Shown here: positions 13,001 to 24,100 of the stretch, piece after piece
How positions within the stretch are numbered: the first letter of the stretch is position 1
Layout: every line of letters begins with the position of its first letter
NCBI GenBank assembly: GCA_023374045.1
Contig: CM041783.1
Location: forward strand, 96,197,298 to 96,261,297
Length of the DNA: 64,000 nt
Direction of reading: 5' to 3'
Source of the DNA: Limonium bicolor
Lineage: Eukaryota; Streptophyta; Magnoliopsida; Caryophyllales; Plumbaginaceae
Translations under genes and position numbers: made by a program
Notes under the pieces: model-generated
Database searches by the model: none
Told to the model about the DNA's origin: nothing
What the model saw: the letters and a program-made list of their open reading frames with translations, nothing else

Positions 13001-13496
13001 GGCACCCTGTTGATCCAATGCTCAACCAAGTAGTGGCGGAATGATTTAGCTTTGCCGGCCACCAAAGAAAGAACGGTCTTCTTCACTTCTTCTGGGATCT
13101 TGTACCGTTCTTGCACCTTCTGCCAGATGTCTCCTTTACTTTTTCCCGGGACTTGTTTCCATGTGTGTTGATGCAGCAATGTGATCTGCCAGATCCCTAG
13201 CTACTAGCGAACTCTGACCTGCTGCCCCCCCATACCTCCCATACTGGTCCCACAGAAGACTAATCTGATCCTTTCTGCAGTTTCAACCCACGGGTCGGAC
13301 CTCTACCTCTGGGTCTCTGAGTAGCACTCGTAGAAGGTGCACTCATGGAAGGGCCAACAGCAGCAGCGGCAGATGTGGATGGGGCAACAGCAGCAGCGGC
13401 AGATGTAGATGGGACCGGTACCATTTGCTGCTCATTTTCCTCCTCCCGACGACAATATAAATCGAACTCTTCATCAACCATGTCCTGATCAGCCAT
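10088..13496 (-). CDS. CACTA second gene: Transposase_24-like region plus Ulp1-type cysteine protease (multi-exon)
   Basis: Typical second gene of plant CACTA elements, spread over several exons. The start MADQDM is at 13496, then an Ala/Ser-rich stretch. A Transposase_24 (Ptta/En/Spm)-like region follows (WKQVPGKSKGDIWQKV near 13150; DHPGRVRGFG near 12370; a Gln-rich coiled stretch near 12150). Next comes a DUF8039-like segment (11690-12000, GFEHAYLP) and a C48/Ulp1 peptidase domain. The Ulp1 triad is visible: HHWAL (10710-10724), VLDPLG shortly after, and Q-x4-SCGYYV near 10360. Some exon junctions are clear, for example a donor after MPYHQ and an acceptor before HHW. Single-base frameshifts are apparent near 13175, 12950, 12590 and 12230. 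Ends at TAG 10088-10090. Role in transposition is inferred from the family. Confidence 0.75.
11484..11619 (-). repeat. In-frame 69-bp duplication in the second CACTA gene
   Basis: Two copies beginning aggattcgycggcgcgctg at 11484 and 11553, period 69 bp (23 codons). They encode a repeated Pro/Arg/Glu-rich linker (IPELPRRVTRPR / IPEVPRRVSRPR) between the DUF8039-like segment and the Ulp1 domain, so it lengthens a disordered linker without breaking the frame. Confidence 0.8.
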
Positions 13497-13618
13497 GCCT
13501 GCAAGGATTAAAATACAATTTGAATTAAATTAAGCATTTCATAATGGTCATAAACAAGCAATAAATAAAAGAGTGTTAATTTCATATAAATTTTTATAGT
13601 AATAACTTACATACACCA

Positions 13619-14087
13619 TTATCTCTCAACCCACATGCCCTCGTTATGGTCTGATCGTATATACTCACGATGACCTGTGACCTCAGCCTCTTCCAATGAA
13701 ATAGGAACAGTTGGAGGTTCATCTTCTGCATCATACCCATCCTCATCAACCACACCATCCACACCAACTATTCCTCTTCTCCCTTTAAGCACAACAGACC
13801 ATCTAGGATTACAGGGATCAGTTACATAAATATCTGCTTAACCTTCATCCCAACAACGAATGGCTCAACCGTGGGAGTAGCTCTAGACAGATCAACCAGT
13901 TTCATACCATGCTCCTCCTCACGGTAGCCATGATTGTTGTTAACCCAGTTACAGCGGAAAAACACATTTCGTAGCTGTTGTAGTCCAATACCCAGATGTC
14001 TTGTATAACACCGAAATATGATTGTTGTACCGAGACAGGACTATGACCCACGACACCGATGTCATATAAGTTTTTAAGCTTCAAGCT
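13619..14087 (-). pseudogene. Decayed C-terminal extension of the TNPD transposase (DUF4216-like)
   Basis: Translation past the stop at 14088-14090 continues recognisable transposase sequence: SYFGVIQDIWVLDY, then after a frameshift CNWVNNNHGYREEEHGMKLV, then after another shift DPCNPRWSVVLKGRRG. This is the DUF4216-type tail usual in TNPD proteins. One in-frame stop and two frameshifts separate it from the main frame, so either the tail is dead or the consensus has errors. Confidence 0.75.
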
Positions 14088-16880
14088 CTACACCACTGTT
14101 TGATTCGTTGACTTCTGATCCTGACGTTCTGTGAAAAAGGTGAATCCGTTGACATCGTACCCCTCATAAGAAATTACATCCAGATTTGGTCCAAATGCAA
14201 CTACTTTAATCAGTTCAGGCACATTCGTGGACTGATCGGACAACACTCTCTCTTTGAACCATCGGAAAAATGTCCTATTCTGCTCATTTTGTAGTCTAAC
14301 GTCACTCATGTTTGGATATTGTGCTCTTAAAACACACAAGTGTTCATCAAAGTATGGTTCAACATCTTCAAGATGACTTAGCACAACTAAATGAGCTTTG
14401 TTAAGAGTGTCTATGTCAATTCTTTTCAGTTTCCTTCCAACCGTGCCAACACCCTTCAATCTGCCCTCGTGTCTAGAACGTGGAAGTCCAATGGTATCGA
14501 CACCTTCTAGGTAATTGGTGCAGAAGTCTACAACTTCCTCTGTGATAGTGCCCTCTATAATACTACCCTCTGGGTGACGACGGTTCTTCATTTTCTTCTT
14601 CAGGACACCCATGTACCTTTCGAACGGATACATGTAGCGAAGGTACAAAGGACCACACATCAGAATCTCTCTTACAAGATGCACGAGGAGATGTATCATT
14701 ATGTCGAAGAACGATGGAGGAAAATACATCTCCAGCTGGCACATTGTCACAATAAGATCCTTTTGTAATTTAGACAGAGTGTCCACATCAAGAACCTTAC
14801 ACGAAATGGATTTGAGGAAGACACTGACGTTTGTGATTGTGTGTCTGACAGCATCCGGCAAGATCCCACGTAGTGCAATTGGCAAAAATTCTTGAAGTAG
14901 GACATGATAATCGTGAGATTTCATTCCTACTAATTTGAAATCTGTCATGGACACTAGGTTTCTTATGTTTGAGGAGTAACCTGATGGCACCTTGATGTTG
15001 TAAAGGGTACTGCATAGACTATGTTTCTCTTCTTTAGACAGAATGTGACAGGCAGGAGGCAAGAATGTGCGTTTTCCACGTTCTTGCGGGCCAAGCTCTG
15101 TGCGTATGCCCAACTCAATTAAATCTTTTCTTCCTTTCAAATGATCCTTTGTCTTTCCTTTTATATTCAAAAGAGTGCTAGTGATACTTTCACCCACGTT
15201 CTTCTCGACATGCATCCCATCGATACAATGTCTAACCTCCAGATGCTGCCAGTACTCTAGTTCCCAAAATATTGATTTCTTTTTCCAGACACTTTTTTCA
15301 CCACTTTTGGTTGGCGGCCCGAAGTTGTTCACAATATTATCCAACTTTTTGTAAATCTCTATACCTGTCAAAGGCTGGCGCGCCATGCTGTGATCAGTTT
15401 TCCCATCGAACTCTTTCGCCATCTTTCGATACTTATGTCCTTTTGGAAGCATTTTTCGGTGGCCCATATACACGGTTTTCCCACTATGTTTCAAGCGAAT
15501 GCTACAAGTGTTTTCACCACAAATCGGACACGCCAACGCCCCCTTGATTGAATAGCCTGAAAGATTACCATAGGCGGGGAAATCATTGATTGTGCAGTAC
15601 AACATAGCACACAAATTGAAGTCCTCTTTACTGAATGAGTCGTAAACCGTAGCCCCTTCATTCCACAAGAGTTGTAGATCCTCTATCAAAGGTTGTAGGA
15701 ATACGTCAATTTTGTTGCCCGGTTGCTTTGGACCAGATATTAACAAACACAACAAGATGTGTCTTGGTTTCATCCATAACCACGGCGGTAGATTGTAAAT
15801 AACCAAAAGCACAGGCCAGGTACTGTGTATGCTACTCAAAGTACCGTAAGGGTTCATCCCATCCGTGCACAAGCCTAGCCTTAGGTTTCTCGGTTCGTTA
15901 CCAAACTCAGGAAATTTTACGTCTATGTTTCTCCACTGTGGTGCATCAGCGGGATGTCTCAATCTGCCATCCTTTTTCCTGTGAACTGAATGCCACCGAA
16001 GATTCTCTACGTCTTTCTCAATGGAGAACAAACGTCTGAACCTTGGAATGATGGGCAGGTACCACAGTACCTTAGCTGGTGAACCTTTCTTACTACCGCT
16101 GATGTGAGTTTGTTGTTTCTTATACCGTGACGCTCCACATGCTGAACAGCTTTCAGCAAATTCATCTGATTTCCAATACAGCATGCAACCATTTGGACAA
16201 GCATGAATTTTCTGGTACCCCATACCCATTGGGCACATCAGTTTTTTGGCTGAGTACATAGTCGTTGGTAAAACGTTGTCCACCGGAAGAACGTATTTCA
16301 ATAGTTCCAGGAGGTCAGTGAAACTTACGTCGCTCCAGCCATGTTTCGCTTTCAAGTTGAATAGCTTTAGGACGACACTCAACTTGCTTAACATTGTAGG
16401 GTCACACCTGGGGTACAACGGTGTTTTGGATGAATCCAACAAATTTTCATGCTTGTCTGGCGTGTTAGAGTAATGTCGTTCCACATCTTCGAGCATAGTC
16501 TCAATGTCATCATCCCAGAAATCTGGCTCAACGTTCCCTGTAACGTCTTCTGGGTCACCAGCAACTGTATCATCTCCAATTTCTGTTTCTGTGTTTGCCT
16601 GACCATTATCCCCTTCGTCAGGCTTAATAACATCGAACGCACTCTGACCATGCCATCGGATTATGTCTTGGAAATCTTTTGTAAAACCGCGGCGGATCAG
16701 ATGTTCCTTAATTGTTTCAACGCCGCGATGTCTCAGATTGTTTTGGCAGTCGATACACGGACAAAATATGTATCCCTTGTCTGTAGGTTTCAGATTGTTC
16801 GCCAACACCGTGCATAACTTATCAACTCCTTCTAAAAACTTGTCGTCCAAATTTCCGCTATAAATCCACGAACGTTCCAT
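14088..16880 (-). CDS. TNPD-like CACTA transposase (930 codons)
   Basis: Catalytic transposase of the En/Spm type, which cuts and joins element ends in the nucleus. In order: Transpos_assoc domain (about residues 1-77, with CPCIDCQNN and a conserved RWHG); Transposase_21 domain (about 210-500, with CPNGC, CxxC, LCTDGMNPYG, NDFPAYGNLSGYS and CPICGENT); a HCIDGMHVEKNV block near residue 545; and a DUF4218 region (about 640-770, with YMYPFERYMGVLKKK). Acidic residues of the expected DDE-type site are present in the DGMNP and NDFPA blocks. The start MERSWIYSG is the usual one for this family. The frame is open throughout, but the C-terminal tail is broken off at 14088. The second CACTA gene lies downstream on the same strand. 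Confidence 0.9.
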   Translation of the reverse strand: MERSWIYSGNLDDKFLEGVDKLCTVLANNLKPTDKGYIFCPCIDCQNNLRHRGVETIKEHLIRRGFTKDFQDIIRWHGQSAFDVIKPDEGDNGQANTETEIGDDTVAGDPEDVTGNVEPDFWDDDIETMLEDVERHYSNTPDKHENLLDSSKTPLYPRCDPTMLSKLSVVLKLFNLKAKHGWSDVSFTDLLELLKYVLPVDNVLPTTMYSAKKLMCPMGMGYQKIHACPNGCMLYWKSDEFAESCSACGASRYKKQQTHISGSKKGSPAKVLWYLPIIPRFRRLFSIEKDVENLRWHSVHRKKDGRLRHPADAPQWRNIDVKFPEFGNEPRNLRLGLCTDGMNPYGTLSSIHSTWPVLLVIYNLPPWLWMKPRHILLCLLISGPKQPGNKIDVFLQPLIEDLQLLWNEGATVYDSFSKEDFNLCAMLYCTINDFPAYGNLSGYSIKGALACPICGENTCSIRLKHSGKTVYMGHRKMLPKGHKYRKMAKEFDGKTDHSMARQPLTGIEIYKKLDNIVNNFGPPTKSGEKSVWKKKSIFWELEYWQHLEVRHCIDGMHVEKNVGESITSTLLNIKGKTKDHLKGRKDLIELGIRTELGPQERGKRTFLPPACHILSKEEKHSLCSTLYNIKVPSGYSSNIRNLVSMTDFKLVGMKSHDYHVLLQEFLPIALRGILPDAVRHTITNVSVFLKSISCKVLDVDTLSKLQKDLIVTMCQLEMYFPPSFFDIMIHLLVHLVREILMCGPLYLRYMYPFERYMGVLKKKMKNRRHPEGSIIEGTITEEVVDFCTNYLEGVDTIGLPRSRHEGRLKGVGTVGRKLKRIDIDTLNKAHLVVLSHLEDVEPYFDEHLCVLRAQYPNMSDVRLQNEQNRTFFRWFKERVLSDQSTNVPELIKVVAFGPNLDVISYEGYDVNGFTFFTERQDQKSTNQTVV

Positions 16881-18124
16881 CTCCTTCTAGCTATTTATAT
16901 GAAGGCAGCCATTTCATACCGTCACCCGTGGCAGAGTCTTTACACTTTTGTATCTTATCAACCTAAATCCATCCATGAGTATTAAATCCCACCGGTGAAC
17001 GTGTTTTTAATATGTAATTTATTGAAAATTTCGGCAGCATCTCCCTACAGTTCTTCAAATGCACGATATTATGATATTAATCAATAATATGCATTCGAAG
17101 AACAATAAAGAGATACTGCTGAAATAATCAATAAAGTACAATTAAAAACACACACACACACCTAGGTGTGAGATTTAACAATCATGGACAGTCCCGACAG
17201 GGACTGCCGAAGATATACCTCTATTAGGTATATCTTGGGCGGATAACTATGTTTGGTAGTTTGTCAAATATTATATGTTATATGTAAATCTTACCTCTGG
17301 TAGACGATTAGCCGATGCTAAGACGGTTGAGGTCGGAAGCCAAAATAAAGTCGTAGTCCTGATGCATAAATGAAAAACGACAACATTAGAATTCATCAAA
17401 AAATCAAGGTTAAATGCTAGCTAAACCGCGGAAAAAAATCGACAGCATCTCCCCTATATTTCTAACGTCTCCAAATCAGTTTTATCAAAGTCAAATTTGC
17501 ACGCATTAAACAGAGAGCATCTGCCATAGCAGATTGAGCAGTTGAAAATGAATACAGCAGTTTACAGAGAGCAGTTGAAAATGAATCAAACAGAGAGCAT
17601 CTGGCATAGCTTGTCGGTAATACACTATTATGTATTAATTGTAATACTAAATGCTAAGAATAAATAAATACAGCAGTTTACAGTTTGGTTTGCAAAATTA
17701 CCGTTACTAAGCACCGAAGTGGGCAAGTAGTGTAGAAATCAGCCCACGAACTAGGTTGCAATTAACGGTGAATCTGGGCACAAATATATGAACAAGGTTA
17801 GAACATTTGCAATTACACTCTCAGGATTAGATACAAACGAGGTACTTAGAACTTGCAATCGAAATGCATGTATATGAACAAAGTAAGAAAAAAAATGACA
17901 ATCAATCGATCGCATACCCAATACGCGATAGAGACGTCGACGGTGAGACCAGTGGTAGATGGGTGGTGACCGGCGGCGATGGGAGTGACAAAGGTGGTGG
18001 GAGCGACGGCGGCGATGGCCGTTAGCAAGGTGACGGGAGAGAGGTGGCGATTTCAGTGAGGAAGATAGCGCGAAAGAGAAGAAGAGTTACTGTGAGTACA
18101 GTGTGCAGAGTGTAGGCAAGTGTT
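16881..18124 (-). other. CACTA region upstream of the transposase gene
   Basis: About 1.2 kb between the transposase start and the right subterminal repeats; presumably promoter, 5' UTR and possibly a leader intron. It contains a short (ca)n run near 17150 and two copies of an agcagtttacag motif (17555, 17671). A 60-codon minus frame at 17846-18028 has no recognisable domain. Confidence 0.5.
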
Positions 18125-18197
18125 TTAAAAGGACTTTAGATTACGGTTTACATGTAAACCGTAATCTAAAGTCAGACTTTAAATGACGGTTCGTAAA

Positions 18198-18447
18198 TAA
18201 CCGTAATCTAAAGTGTAACGAGATTAAAAAAATAGCGCGATAATTATTTGGCATATGTTGGGTTTCAAACATAGGTAACACATTAATATAAAGTTTTTAT
18301 TAATCTAAAATATCACTGGTAAAACGACGTCGTTAACCGTAATCTAAATTGTAACAAAATTAAAAAAATAGCGCGATAATTATTTGGCATATGTTGGGTT
18401 TCAAACATAGGTAACACATTAATATAAAGTTTTTATTAATCTAAAAT
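18198..18447. repeat. Direct duplication in CACTA right end, period 136 bp
   Basis: Copies at about 18198-18311 and 18334-18447. The core taatctaaa...atagcgcgataattatttgg is almost identical; first and last portions differ slightly. A recent local duplication. Confidence 0.9.
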
Positions 18448-18560
18448 ACACTAGAAAAATTACGTCGTAAACTGAAATTTAGATTACGCGCGGCGTCGAA
18501 AAAATCAAATAATACGGGAAATATTTGGCGTCAGGTCAAAACGACGTCGTTGATCATCAG

Positions 18561-18731
18561 TCGGAGGTAGGCGTGCCTTTTTTAGGACGGACTTTAGCTG
18601 ACGGTTATTAGTAAAACCGTAATCTAATGTCCGTTGACCGAAAAGCGCACGTCAACATGGGACTTTAGATTACGGTTTTACTAATAACCGTCAGCTAAAG
18701 TCCGTCCTAAAAAAGGCGCGCCTACCTCCGA
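18561..18731. repeat. Near-perfect inverted repeat, 71-73 bp arms
   Basis: Left arm 18561-18631 (tcggaggtaggcgtgcc...) pairs with right arm 18659-18731 (...ggcgcgcctacctccga) with only a few mismatches and a loop of about 27 bp. Transcribed, it would fold into a long hairpin. Confidence 0.9.
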
Positions 18732-18834
18732 CCGATTATTGCTTACGGTTAATTCAATAAACGTCATTAATTAATTCCGGCCTTCCTATTAATTACGGTT
18801 TTTGTTAAAGCCGTGATTAAACCACCGTCATTAA

Positions 18835-18854
18835 AGGCTCGCATTCCACTAGTG
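18835..18854 (-). repeat. CACTA right terminal inverted repeat
   Basis: Read inverted: cactagtggaatgcgagcct. Followed by the target-site duplication tag at 18855-18857. Confidence 0.85.
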
Positions 18855-18857
18855 TAG

Positions 18858-20962
18858 CACACAACATATATACTTAACATAACATGTATGCGTATGTACT
18901 CAGTTTGGTGCAGTTAGATGTATATATATATGTATGATTAAACATTAGCCGAGATTTGTTTCAGCTTAGATTCAAAGGTACCGTGAAGCGAATGTTGTAC
19001 AGATTATATATATATATATACTCTTACTAGTAGGATATTTACCGTGAAGAAAATGGAAGGCACATGTATGTTCCTATTAGTTTCAATATTACCGTACAGA
19101 GAAAGAAAATTGATTAACTCTAGACAAATATTATCTCATTATTCCCTTTTGTGATTTCTTTCATTAATCAATTTTTTTACAACACTTAAAAATCTTAACT
19201 AACTATATCTTTCTATATTAACGACTCGTATCTCCAATTTTAGAATAATTTAACTCATTACTACCTTTTTCGTTTAAACTCTCGAATTAACATTTATTTA
19301 CGATTTACTTTTAATTTACCAGTACCAAAATTATTAAAATTAATGAAACACCAATTTACCATTTAATCATTTAACGTCAATCTTATCAAATACCAAAACA
19401 AGTTAATAAAAAAAATGCAATAAACCACAATTAATTTTTTTCTAGCCCACGATCAATCACTCACTTACACACCAAATGCAACTAAAAACTTAAAAATCTC
19501 AATTAACTGTTTATTCACTAACAGTGATTATTAACATATTAAACTAATGACTTTTAACTCGGTAACAATAGGATTGATACATTTAGTTCTCTTTTAAAAA
19601 CCATGACAACCATTACCCATATATTAATTCTAAAAATCACAATTTACCTTAGACTATTTATATCTCATTTTCAGATTTCCAAAACAAAAATATACGGAAC
19701 ACTTCCCGGTAATTTATTAGGTTGTTTAACCATAAAATTAAAATCATATTATCATTTAAACTCAATTAATAAACCATTATTGGTACTCCTTTCGTTATGC
19801 TTATTTAACAAATTACCTTACCTCGTAACTCACGTTTAATCAACCAAAAGAATATTTAGGTTCAATATGCAGCCTATTGTTCTTTTCTTTCAATTAACAG
19901 CAAGGATATAATTCATATGTTATATATATTTTTTTTTTGGACAGCAGAGACTTGGTAGCCTATAATATTTTCCTTCACAAGGTGTGATAAAAGAAATCAA
20001 TTATCTTCTAATGTTGACGGCAGCTTTAGGAAGGGGAACACCATCCCTGTTATAAAACTTACATTTCAGCCTGGTTTTTGATGTTGGTGTAGCCATGCCA
20101 AGAGGATGAACAAGCTCAGATTTTGTTACCATTTTACCCACAATATCCATACGCATAGAAAAATTCCTTTAATTGTTTAAATGTTTTTAATTGTGAAAAC
20201 TTGTATATATATAGCACTGTATTAATTAAACTAACAACTCTCGGTGAACTAGTACAAGGCTAAAGAACAGAAACGACACTAAAGATTTATGGCAAACAGA
20301 AGCAAAGTTTTGCTTACCTTAACAAGGAAAACTTTGAAACCAGTTTTGGGTTTATTCCCATTGATGATTTAAGCCAGATTACAACATATCCTTTTAATTG
20401 ATGATGTTTTTTTTTTTAAGAAAAAAAAAATAGAAACCCTCCTCTACTTTCTTCTCCAGTTTCAGATAAAGAAACATTTATTTCTGTTCACCCCACTTTA
20501 ATTGTTACCAAAACCACCATCAACCAGTTCAACACCGAGATCATTTATAGATCTACACCATGGCAATAAGTCCAGACATGTTAATGAAGATTGAAAGAAG
20601 AATCGACAAGAATGGGTGTGACTGATTTCAATTTATACAGAGAAAGAAAATAGAGAGTGACATATGTATACTTCTTGTTCACTGGTTTAGATTCGTAAAA
20701 TTACCGTAAAAGAATGGACAGAATCAGCAGGCGCAGATTTGTATGTTCCTTGTTCACCATCTGGATTTGTTGTTCAGCAGATGAGGGAATGAAGACAAAG
20801 GCAGGTATGCTCCTTGTTCACCAGTTGCTTCCAAAATTACCGTGAGGAGAGAGTGGAGGAAGGGAGGCTGAGATATGTACGTTCAGGTGGCAGTTGCAGT
20901 GATTTACCCTCTTCAAAGGTGCAGATTTAAGAATGTTCAGGTTACTAAAATTGACGCTGGAC
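18858..20962 (-). mobile_element. Gypsy LTR C, segment 2 of 3
   Basis: Continuation of LTR C between the CACTA and copia insertions. The junction reads ...caactag / cacacaacat, resembling the atagcacacaaac stretch at the same place in LTR B (near 6830). AT-rich, no gene. Diverged repeats built around ttaccgtga and tgttccttgttcacca occur near 18970, 19040, 20690-20760 and 20830. Confidence 0.55.
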
Positions 20963-20967
20963 CAGAA

Positions 20968-21150
20968 TAATAGCCTATAGGGCGGCCACTCTCTTTGGGC
21001 CTTACATTCTGTAATTAGTCTCAGTCCAGTATACAAATATCCTAAGGTAGTACAAACATCTACAGTACTGAGCAGTATAAATATACATATCGGGGTAGAG
21101 CATTGCTTACCGATCCATTGATAAATCTATCTCTATTCTCTATTTTAGTA
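20968..21150 (+). repeat. Copia 5' LTR
   Basis: Starts taatagcc and ends ttttagta, 183 bp. TATA box tataaata at 21076-21083. The boundaries are fixed by the cagaa duplication on the left and by the primer binding site starting at 21151. Confidence 0.95.
21076..21083 (+). promoter_or_regulatory. TATA box of copia 5' LTR
   Basis: tataaata within cagtataaatatacatat, about 75 bp before the LTR end. The same sequence is at 25483-25490 in the 3' LTR. Confidence 0.7.
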
Positions 21151-21163
21151 TGGTATCAGAGCC
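21151..21163 (+). other. Primer binding site (initiator tRNA-Met), copia
   Basis: tggtatcagagcc directly follows the 5' LTR and matches the complement of the plant initiator tRNA-Met 3' end, the standard copia primer. Confidence 0.9.
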
Positions 21164-21187
21164 ATCTGAAGGCTAATCTTCCTCATC

Positions 21188-24100
21188 ATGTCTGAATTAT
21201 CCATATCTGGAGAATCCGATGGCATTCCTCAAATCTCTACACCGGCAAACACAACAACGACGACCATTGTTACTCACAATCCCCCTTCTTACTCGATCCT
21301 AGCGGCTGCATCTCACTTGGTGAAATTGAGATCTGACAACTATCCCACTTGGAGGAGTCTTCTTCTTCCTTTTCTTCGAGGTAACGATTTGTATCGTTAT
21401 GTGGATGGTAGTTTTTCATGTCCTGCAGCGGTTATCAATGGAGAAATTAATAAGGAATATTCTAAATGGAAAACTCAAGATCAATTAGTCATGAGCATAT
21501 TACTCTCTTCTTTGTCTGAATCGCTTGTGATTCAAGCTGCTGCGTGTACCAGTTCCATGGAGATGTGGAATGTTCTAGAAGAGATTTTTGCTGCTAAATC
21601 TTCTGCGTATGTTGGTCAATATAAATTGGAACTAGCAGGAATTAAGAAAGTGAGCAATGAAACAGTTACAGATTATTTTAACCGGGCCCAAATTCTGGTC
21701 AATTCTCTTGCCGCTGCTGGACATTCTGTTTCCCATGGGGATTTTCAAACCTATTTTCTTAGGGGTCTTCCCTCTGAGTACGATGCCATTGTTTACTACA
21801 TTCTCACTCAACCCCAAACTCTTACCCCCACACAATTATACAACAATTTACTTCATCAAGAGGTTCGCCTGACTGAACATCAGAAAACCACATCCTCTAC
21901 TGTTAGCCTCAACACCACCACTAAATCAGACTCATCATCTAAACCAGATAAACCCAGAAATGACAGAAACTCTAGATCCCTGGGGAGAGGGACATCTAAT
22001 GGGAATAGATCCTACTTTCAGCAAGGTTCCTACCAGAATACCACCTCTGGATCCACAAATTTTGCTGGCACTCAGGATACTAGACCTCAATGCCAGATCT
22101 GCGAAAAAAGGGGCCATGTGGCAAAGAATTGCTACCATCGATACACTCAGTCCTACCAACCTCCTCCCCCACGAAGTTTCCAGGCTAATTTCACCACACA
22201 CAACACTTCTCCTACCAATTCATCATGGGTACCAGACACTGGTGCTACACACCATTTCACAGGAGACTTCAGCAAGTTGAATGTTGATGCTACTGACTAC
22301 CAAGGAACTGAGACGGTTTCCTTGGGTGATGGTACATCTATGCATATTTCTCATGTTGGAAGTACAACTTTACCTTTTCCTTCTCGTACTTACACGCTCT
22401 TAGACATTTTTCATACACCTGGCTTGCATAAAAATCTGATTTCAGTCAGAAAATTCAACCAAGACAACAATACTTTTTTTGAGTTTCACCCAGATTTCTT
22501 TGTTTTGAAGGATCGCTCCACTGGGACTACCCTCCTCCACGGTCCAGTTAGGGATGGTCTCTACACATTCCCCACCACTACCTCACCACAACTTCAGTCA
22601 ACTACCACCACACCAGGAACCAGAACTTCTACTACTATATGGCACCAACGTCTTGGGCACCCCTCTATTGTTCAAACAATGTTTGCTAGTAATAAGTTTT
22701 CCCTACTCCTCAGTAGATCTTCTAATCTACAATTTTGTGCTGCTTGTAGCAAAGGGAAAACACATGCTCTACCCCACCTATCCACTCAAACTAGATCTCA
22801 GTCTCCTTTTCAGCTTTTATATATGGATCTATGGGGCCCTGCCCATTTTACATCAGTGGATGGTTATCGATATTACTTATTAATTGTTGATGATTGTACT
22901 AGATACATGTGGTGTTTTCCTATCAAACTAAAATCTGATGTGGCTATTGTTATTCCATCTTTTTGTAAGATGGTTGAGACACAATATTCTGTACAGATTC
23001 GGTCCTTTCAGACTGATGGTGGTGGAGAGTTTATGACTCTCAAACAATTTTTCATAACCCATGGCATTTTTCACCGCTCATCCTGTTCTCACTCCCACCC
23101 TCAAAATGGTATGGTTGAATGCCGCCACAGATTTGTTATGGACAGAGCTCTTTGTCTGTTAGCCCAAGCCTCTATGCCTCTCTCATTTTGGTCCTTTGCT
23201 GCTACCACCACTGCCACCTATCTTCTCAATAGAACCCCCACCCCTATCAGTACATAATCAGTCCCCTTACCAGCTCCTCTATCACTCCTCACCTGATTAC
23301 AACAAGCTCCGTGTCTTTGGCACCTCCTGTTGGCCTAACTTAAGACCCCCCAACACTACAAACTCTTTTTTAGATCTGCTGAACATATCTTTGTTGGATA
23401 TTCCCTCAACCATACTGGATATCTATGCTACAATCCCTCCACAAAGAAAATTATTGTTTCCAGGGATGTTACATTCAATGAAAATCACTTTCCCTTCTCT
23501 GTTTCTCATCCTGATTGTCCACAAGAAATCCTTCCTGCTACCCCACCTTTCATTGACCCTCTAAACACCACTCTCACTACTACCCACACTTTTGTTAGCA
23601 CCAACACAGACCACTCCACTCCCTCTGGTTCTACTCCTTCTACATCAGACACAGAACCCTCTAATTCTACTGCTTCTACAGATCATCAGATCCCACCCTC
23701 ACCCACTGTGCCTCCCCCTCCATCTCATCCCATGGTCACCAGATCCCAAACACACTCCCTCAAACCCAAGGCATACACCGATGGTACAGTCCTATACCAC
23801 ACCACTATAAAGCCCACAGACACAGTTCCTGAGTCTCCCACATTTTCTCAAGCTCTATCCCACCCTGAATGGTGTGATGCAATCAAAAAGGAATACAATG
23901 CTTTGCTACAAACAGGCACTTGGGTCCTTGTTCCCCCTACTCCAACTATGAACATCTTGGGTACAAAATGGATATTGAAAACGAAATATAATTCAGATGG
24001 GAGTCTTCAAAGGCGGAAGGCACGCCTTGTGGCTCAAGGTTTCAATCAGACCTATGGTTTGGACTACAATCAAACCTACATCCCCGTTGTAAAGATCTCC

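Larger units (their letters stand above)
18125..18835. repeat. CACTA right subterminal repeats
   Basis: Multiple actttagattacggtt motifs and their complements, as on the left end. Two special structures are embedded: a direct duplication (18198-18447) and a long inverted repeat (18561-18731). The right end is the 5' end relative to the transposase gene. Confidence 0.85.
9230..18854 (-). mobile_element. CACTA (En/Spm) DNA transposon, 9.6 kb
   Basis: Complete element bounded by a 3-bp target-site duplication, tag at 9227-9229 and 18855-18857. Termini are cacctggtggaacgcgac on the left and, inverted from the right end, cactagtggaatgcgagc: imperfect inverted repeats of the CACTA superfamily. Subterminal regions are packed with direct and inverted copies of actttagatnacggtt. 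Two genes lie on the minus strand: a TNPD-type transposase (14088-16880 plus a decayed extension) and a multi-exon second gene with a Transposase_24-like region and an Ulp1-type cysteine protease domain (10088-13496). The left end (cacc, not cact) has diverged. It lies inside LTR C, so it is younger than that LTR. Confidence 0.93.

Noticed and set aside
21151..21163. tRNA-Met fragment
   Set aside because: This is the primer binding site of the copia element; there is no tRNA gene body.
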